8,225 nucleotides of DNA from an uncultured Treponema sp. GTDB lineage: Bacteria; Spirochaetota; Spirochaetia; Treponematales; Treponemataceae. Position 1 is the stretch's first letter. Each line of letters opens with the position of its first letter. Position numbers and translations under genes: made by a program. This document shows positions 6,459 through 8,225 of this stretch, piece by piece. The notes beneath the pieces were generated by a model that worked only from the letters and a program-made list of their open reading frames with translations, did not search any database and had not been told where the DNA came from. The stretch lies in assembly GCA_937902445.1 (NCBI GenBank), contig CALELJ010000206.1, positions 1 to 8,225 on the forward strand, written 5' to 3'.

Positions 6459-6668
6459 TCAGCCTAAGGCCATAACGCCAGTGGAATTAATTGCATTGGT
6501 AATGGCATCTTCAATTCCGGCTGTAGATTCATCAAAGTCAACGCATACCTGGCATTTTGCAGCGGAAGAAACGCAATTTGTTACTCCTGCCACAGCTTTT
6601 ACAGCTGCATCTACCTTTCCTGCTGTTGCATCATCATCCATACCAGTTACATATATTTTCTTCTGCAT
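6459..6668 (-). CDS. Small HMA-fold protein lacking the canonical metal-binding CxxC
   Basis: A 69-residue protein with the size and pattern of a heavy-metal-associated (ferredoxin-like) domain: strand KKIYVTGM (3-10), helix AGKVDAAVKAVAGV (16-29), two strands through VCVDFDE (41-47), helix GIEDAITNAINSTG (51-64) and a last short strand. In metallochaperones such as CopZ the first loop is GMxCxxC; here it is GMDDDAT, with Asp12 and Thr15 in the cysteine positions. Three cysteines appear elsewhere, Cys32, Cys39 and Cys42, the last two as CQVC. A role in copper carriage is therefore not supported; the function is unknown. The start has AGGAG 7 bases upstream and a good promoter before that. It is first in a two-gene unit with the hydroxyacid dehydrogenase. 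No metal-transport ATPase is nearby. Confidence 0.8.
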   Translation of the reverse strand: MQKKIYVTGMDDDATAGKVDAAVKAVAGVTNCVSSAAKCQVCVDFDESTAGIEDAITNAINSTGVMALG

Positions 6669-6710
6669 TCAAATACTCCTGACAGTATTATCACTTTCAT
6701 GAATGGTTAG

Positions 6711-6739
6711 AGTATAAACTTTGTTCAAGAAGAATTCAA
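6711..6739 (-). promoter_or_regulatory. Promoter of the HMA-like/hydroxyacid dehydrogenase unit
   Basis: On the minus strand TTGAAT (6734-6739), a 17-base spacer and TATACT (6711-6716) match the sigma-70 pattern 4/6 and 5/6. The predicted start near 6704 gives a leader of about 36 bases ending in the AGGAG at 6676-6680. The -10 hexamer is the same as at leuC. Confidence 0.65.
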
Positions 6740-6742
6740 GAA
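6724..6742. repeat. Two TTCAAGAA direct repeats one helical turn apart
   Basis: TTCAAGAA occurs at 6724-6731 and again at 6735-6742, an exact 8-base repeat with an 11-base period. One copy covers the -35 box of the HMA promoter and the other lies in its spacer. This could be a tandem regulator site, or chance in AT-rich sequence. Confidence 0.35.
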
Positions 6743-6797
6743 AATTTTTTGTTCCAAATATTTAAAAATTTAAACATCCGGGACTTTTCCATGAAAC

Positions 6798-7826
6798 TCA
6801 GTCATCCTTCATCTGGGAACGCCCAAGCTGACCGCATGCTCCACCAATTTTTTCGCCGCGCCGCGTTCTTAAGTTTACATTAAGGTTTGCGTTTTCAAGA
6901 AGCCGAACAAAATTCCTGGTTTCTTCAGGAGAAGGCGTTTCAAAATCAAGACCGGGTACAGGATTCCACGGAATGAGATTTATGTAGACATCCAGGCCCC
7001 TGGCAAAATCTATGAGTCTATCGGCGCTTTCCCTTCCAGTATTTTTTCCGGAAAGAAGGGCAGCTTCAAGAGTCACTCTTTTACCTGTTTTTTCAATGAA
7101 ATAGGCGATGGCTTTTTTTAGTTCCGGGAGGGGATTTCCCTTTGTTACCGGCATAAGTTCATTTCTCAGGTCTTCGTCAGCAGTTGTAAGGGATATGGCA
7201 AGCCTCATTTTTGGACCAAAGTTTGCAAGGTCATAGATGCCTTTTATAAGACCACAGGTACTTACGGTAATCCTGCGGCTGCTCAAAGCACGGCCTTTGG
7301 GATCTGTAAGCACGGCAACGGCTTTGCGGATAGCATCCAGATTCTGGAAAGGTTCTCCCATTCCCATGAACACAATGTTATCCAATTTTCCGGCTTCTTT
7401 TTCCATGAAAAGGAATTCTTCAACAATTTCACCGGCAGTAAGGTTCCTTCCAAGTCCAAGCTGACCCGTCTGACAGAAGGCACATTTCATTGCACAACCG
7501 GCCTGACAGCTGACACATGCAGTTTTTCTGCCTTCCTTGTCGGTAAGGAGGACTGTTTCTATGGCACGGCCATCATTTAGTGTAATCTGGAGTTTAATAG
7601 TTCCGTCGGGATCCCTGAGAACCTGAGATACCGAGGATGATCTGAGTAGGGCAGAATCGGCAAGCTTTTCTCTTGTTGCCTTGTCGATGTTTGTCATCTG
7701 GTCAAAGGATTCGACTCCCTTGGCAATCCATTCATAAACCTGCTTTGCACGGAAAGCAGGCTTAAGTTGAAGTGAAGAAGAAATTTCTTCAGGTGTAAGA
7801 CCTGCAAGTAAGATTTTTTCAGACAT
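6798..7826 (-). CDS. rlmN: Dual-specificity RNA methyltransferase RlmN (radical SAM)
   Basis: Methylates C2 of A2503 in 23S rRNA, and in some bacteria A37 of certain tRNAs, using two SAM molecules and a methyl-cysteine intermediate; cytosolic. It has 342 residues, normal length. The N-terminal domain shows LKPAFRAKQVYEWIAKGV (21-38) and the MTN motif (44-46). The radical-SAM cluster motif is C111-x3-C115-x2-C118 (CAMKCAFC), and the SAM-binding turn is MGMGEP (154-159). The two catalytic cysteines are conserved: Cys104 (equivalent of E. coli Cys118) and the methyl carrier Cys331 in GACGQL (E. coli Cys355). RlmN is favoured over the resistance enzyme Cfr by its overall signature and its housekeeping context. 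It starts 9 bases after the TPR gene with no clear Shine-Dalgarno sequence, so translational coupling is likely. I see no strong terminator after it. Confidence 0.95.
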   Translation of the reverse strand: MSEKILLAGLTPEEISSSLQLKPAFRAKQVYEWIAKGVESFDQMTNIDKATREKLADSALLRSSSVSQVLRDPDGTIKLQITLNDGRAIETVLLTDKEGRKTACVSCQAGCAMKCAFCQTGQLGLGRNLTAGEIVEEFLFMEKEAGKLDNIVFMGMGEPFQNLDAIRKAVAVLTDPKGRALSSRRITVSTCGLIKGIYDLANFGPKMRLAISLTTADEDLRNELMPVTKGNPLPELKKAIAYFIEKTGKRVTLEAALLSGKNTGRESADRLIDFARGLDVYINLIPWNPVPGLDFETPSPEETRNFVRLLENANLNVNLRTRRGEKIGGACGQLGRSQMKDD

Positions 7827-7835
7827 GCCGGTATA

Positions 7836-8225
7836 TTACATCAATTTGACCTGTTCGGTATAGTCATTTATTGCCTGATTTCTTATGCCAAGACGCTGAA
7901 AGTCAGAAAGTATGTCCAGGGCACTCTGTTTTTTGCCCATCTTTACATAACAGTCGGCAAGATCAATATAGAGTCTGTAATTCTTCGGGTCGTCACGAAC
8001 AAGGCGTGAAAGACGTTCGATAGCTTCTTCGTACTTTCCTTCACCTTTGCAGATGAGTGCAAGTCCAAGGGCAGCATAAACATCAAAGTCAATATCCATG
8101 GCACGGTTGTAGTAATCTGAAGCCGTTGCATAGTCACCTGTGTTTCTGTAAGCATCTCCCGTACGTGTAAGGATAACCTTGTTCTTTGGATCTATTTCAA
8201 GAATTCTGTTCCAGTAATCGATTGA
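7836..8225 (-). CDS. TPR-repeat protein, 5' end outside the window
   Basis: The C-terminal 129 residues of a tetratricopeptide-repeat protein; the frame stays open through base 8225, so the start lies to the right. The Met at 8099 is internal, since the open frame upstream of it continues the repeat pattern (YYNRAMDID). Repeats are visible at about 1-12 (partial, ending ILEIDP), 15-46, 48-81 (EEAIERLSRLVRDDP) and 82-115 (YIDLADCYVKMGKKQSALDIL), with the usual Gly/Ala/Tyr spacing. TPRs are helix-turn-helix scaffolds for protein contacts, so the partner and role cannot be told from this piece. No signal peptide can be judged. It ends in TAA 9 bases before rlmN and probably shares its transcript. 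Confidence 0.85.
   Translation of the reverse strand, partial: SIDYWNRILEIDPKNKVILTRTGDAYRNTGDYATASDYYNRAMDIDFDVYAALGLALICKGEGKYEEAIERLSRLVRDDPKNYRLYIDLADCYVKMGKKQSALDILSDFQRLGIRNQAINDYTEQVKLM

Noticed and set aside
6459..6668. CopZ/MerP-type copper or mercury chaperone
   Set aside because: Both cysteines of the binding loop are replaced (Asp12, Thr15) and no metal transporter or regulator is adjacent.
6721..6797. An intrinsic terminator after rlmN
   Set aside because: Only weak A/T inverted repeats (TTTAAA-type) are present, with no GC stem; the T-runs are part of general AT richness.
6798..7826. Cfr-type antibiotic resistance methyltransferase
   Set aside because: Length and motif wording fit RlmN, and the gene sits in a housekeeping operon without mobile element signs.
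7943..8155. A 70-codon minus-strand open frame in the TPR region
   Set aside because: It is an alternative frame of the TPR gene, whose own frame shows clear repeats and runs to the window edge.

Overview
All recognisable genes in this window lie on the minus strand, so the text reads from right to left. The best guess for the source is a host-associated, anaerobic spirochaete close to Treponema (gut or rumen type). That rests on family resemblance and gene style, not on a marker gene, and I hold it with moderate confidence only. No rRNA, tRNA, CRISPR array or intact mobile element is visible.

Layout from right to left. (1) A TPR-repeat protein, cut by the right edge, is followed 9 bases later by rlmN, the radical-SAM methyltransferase of 23S rRNA A2503. 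(2) After a 129-base gap carrying a good promoter comes a 69-residue HMA-fold protein that lacks the usual metal-binding cysteines. It is followed 18 bases later by a D-2-hydroxyacid dehydrogenase of the glycerate dehydrogenase/hydroxypyruvate reductase type. This unit ends at a GC-rich hairpin, and the stretch between stop codon and hairpin reads as a 36-codon protein-like open frame. (3) A near-consensus promoter overlapped by an 8-base inverted repeat drives leuC, followed after an unusual 135-base gap by leuD. These are the two subunits of a 3-isopropylmalate dehydratase/homoaconitase-type hydro-lyase, and the unit closes with a clear intrinsic terminator. (4) The last unit is a starch-use pair: a signal-peptide-bearing GH13 alpha-amylase resembling Bacillus subtilis AmyE, then, 16 bases on, a cytosolic GH31 alpha-glucosidase resembling the Blautia (Ruminococcus) obeum enzyme Ro-alphaG1. 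The GH31 gene runs off the left edge.

How the genes work together. The amylase would cut starch or glycogen outside the cytoplasm, and the GH31 enzyme would finish imported malto- or isomalto-oligosaccharides to glucose. leuC and leuD form one heterodimeric iron-sulfur enzyme, but no leuA or leuB is present here. Their promoter and codon use look like those of highly expressed genes, so their real substrate is open. The hydroxyacid dehydrogenase reduces a small 2-oxoacid, and its link with the HMA-like protein is unexplained.

I see no large undescribed system. The best leads are the protein-like remnant around the hairpin at 5390-5500, the palindromic leuC promoter with the strong leuCD codon bias, and the cysteine-relocated HMA protein.
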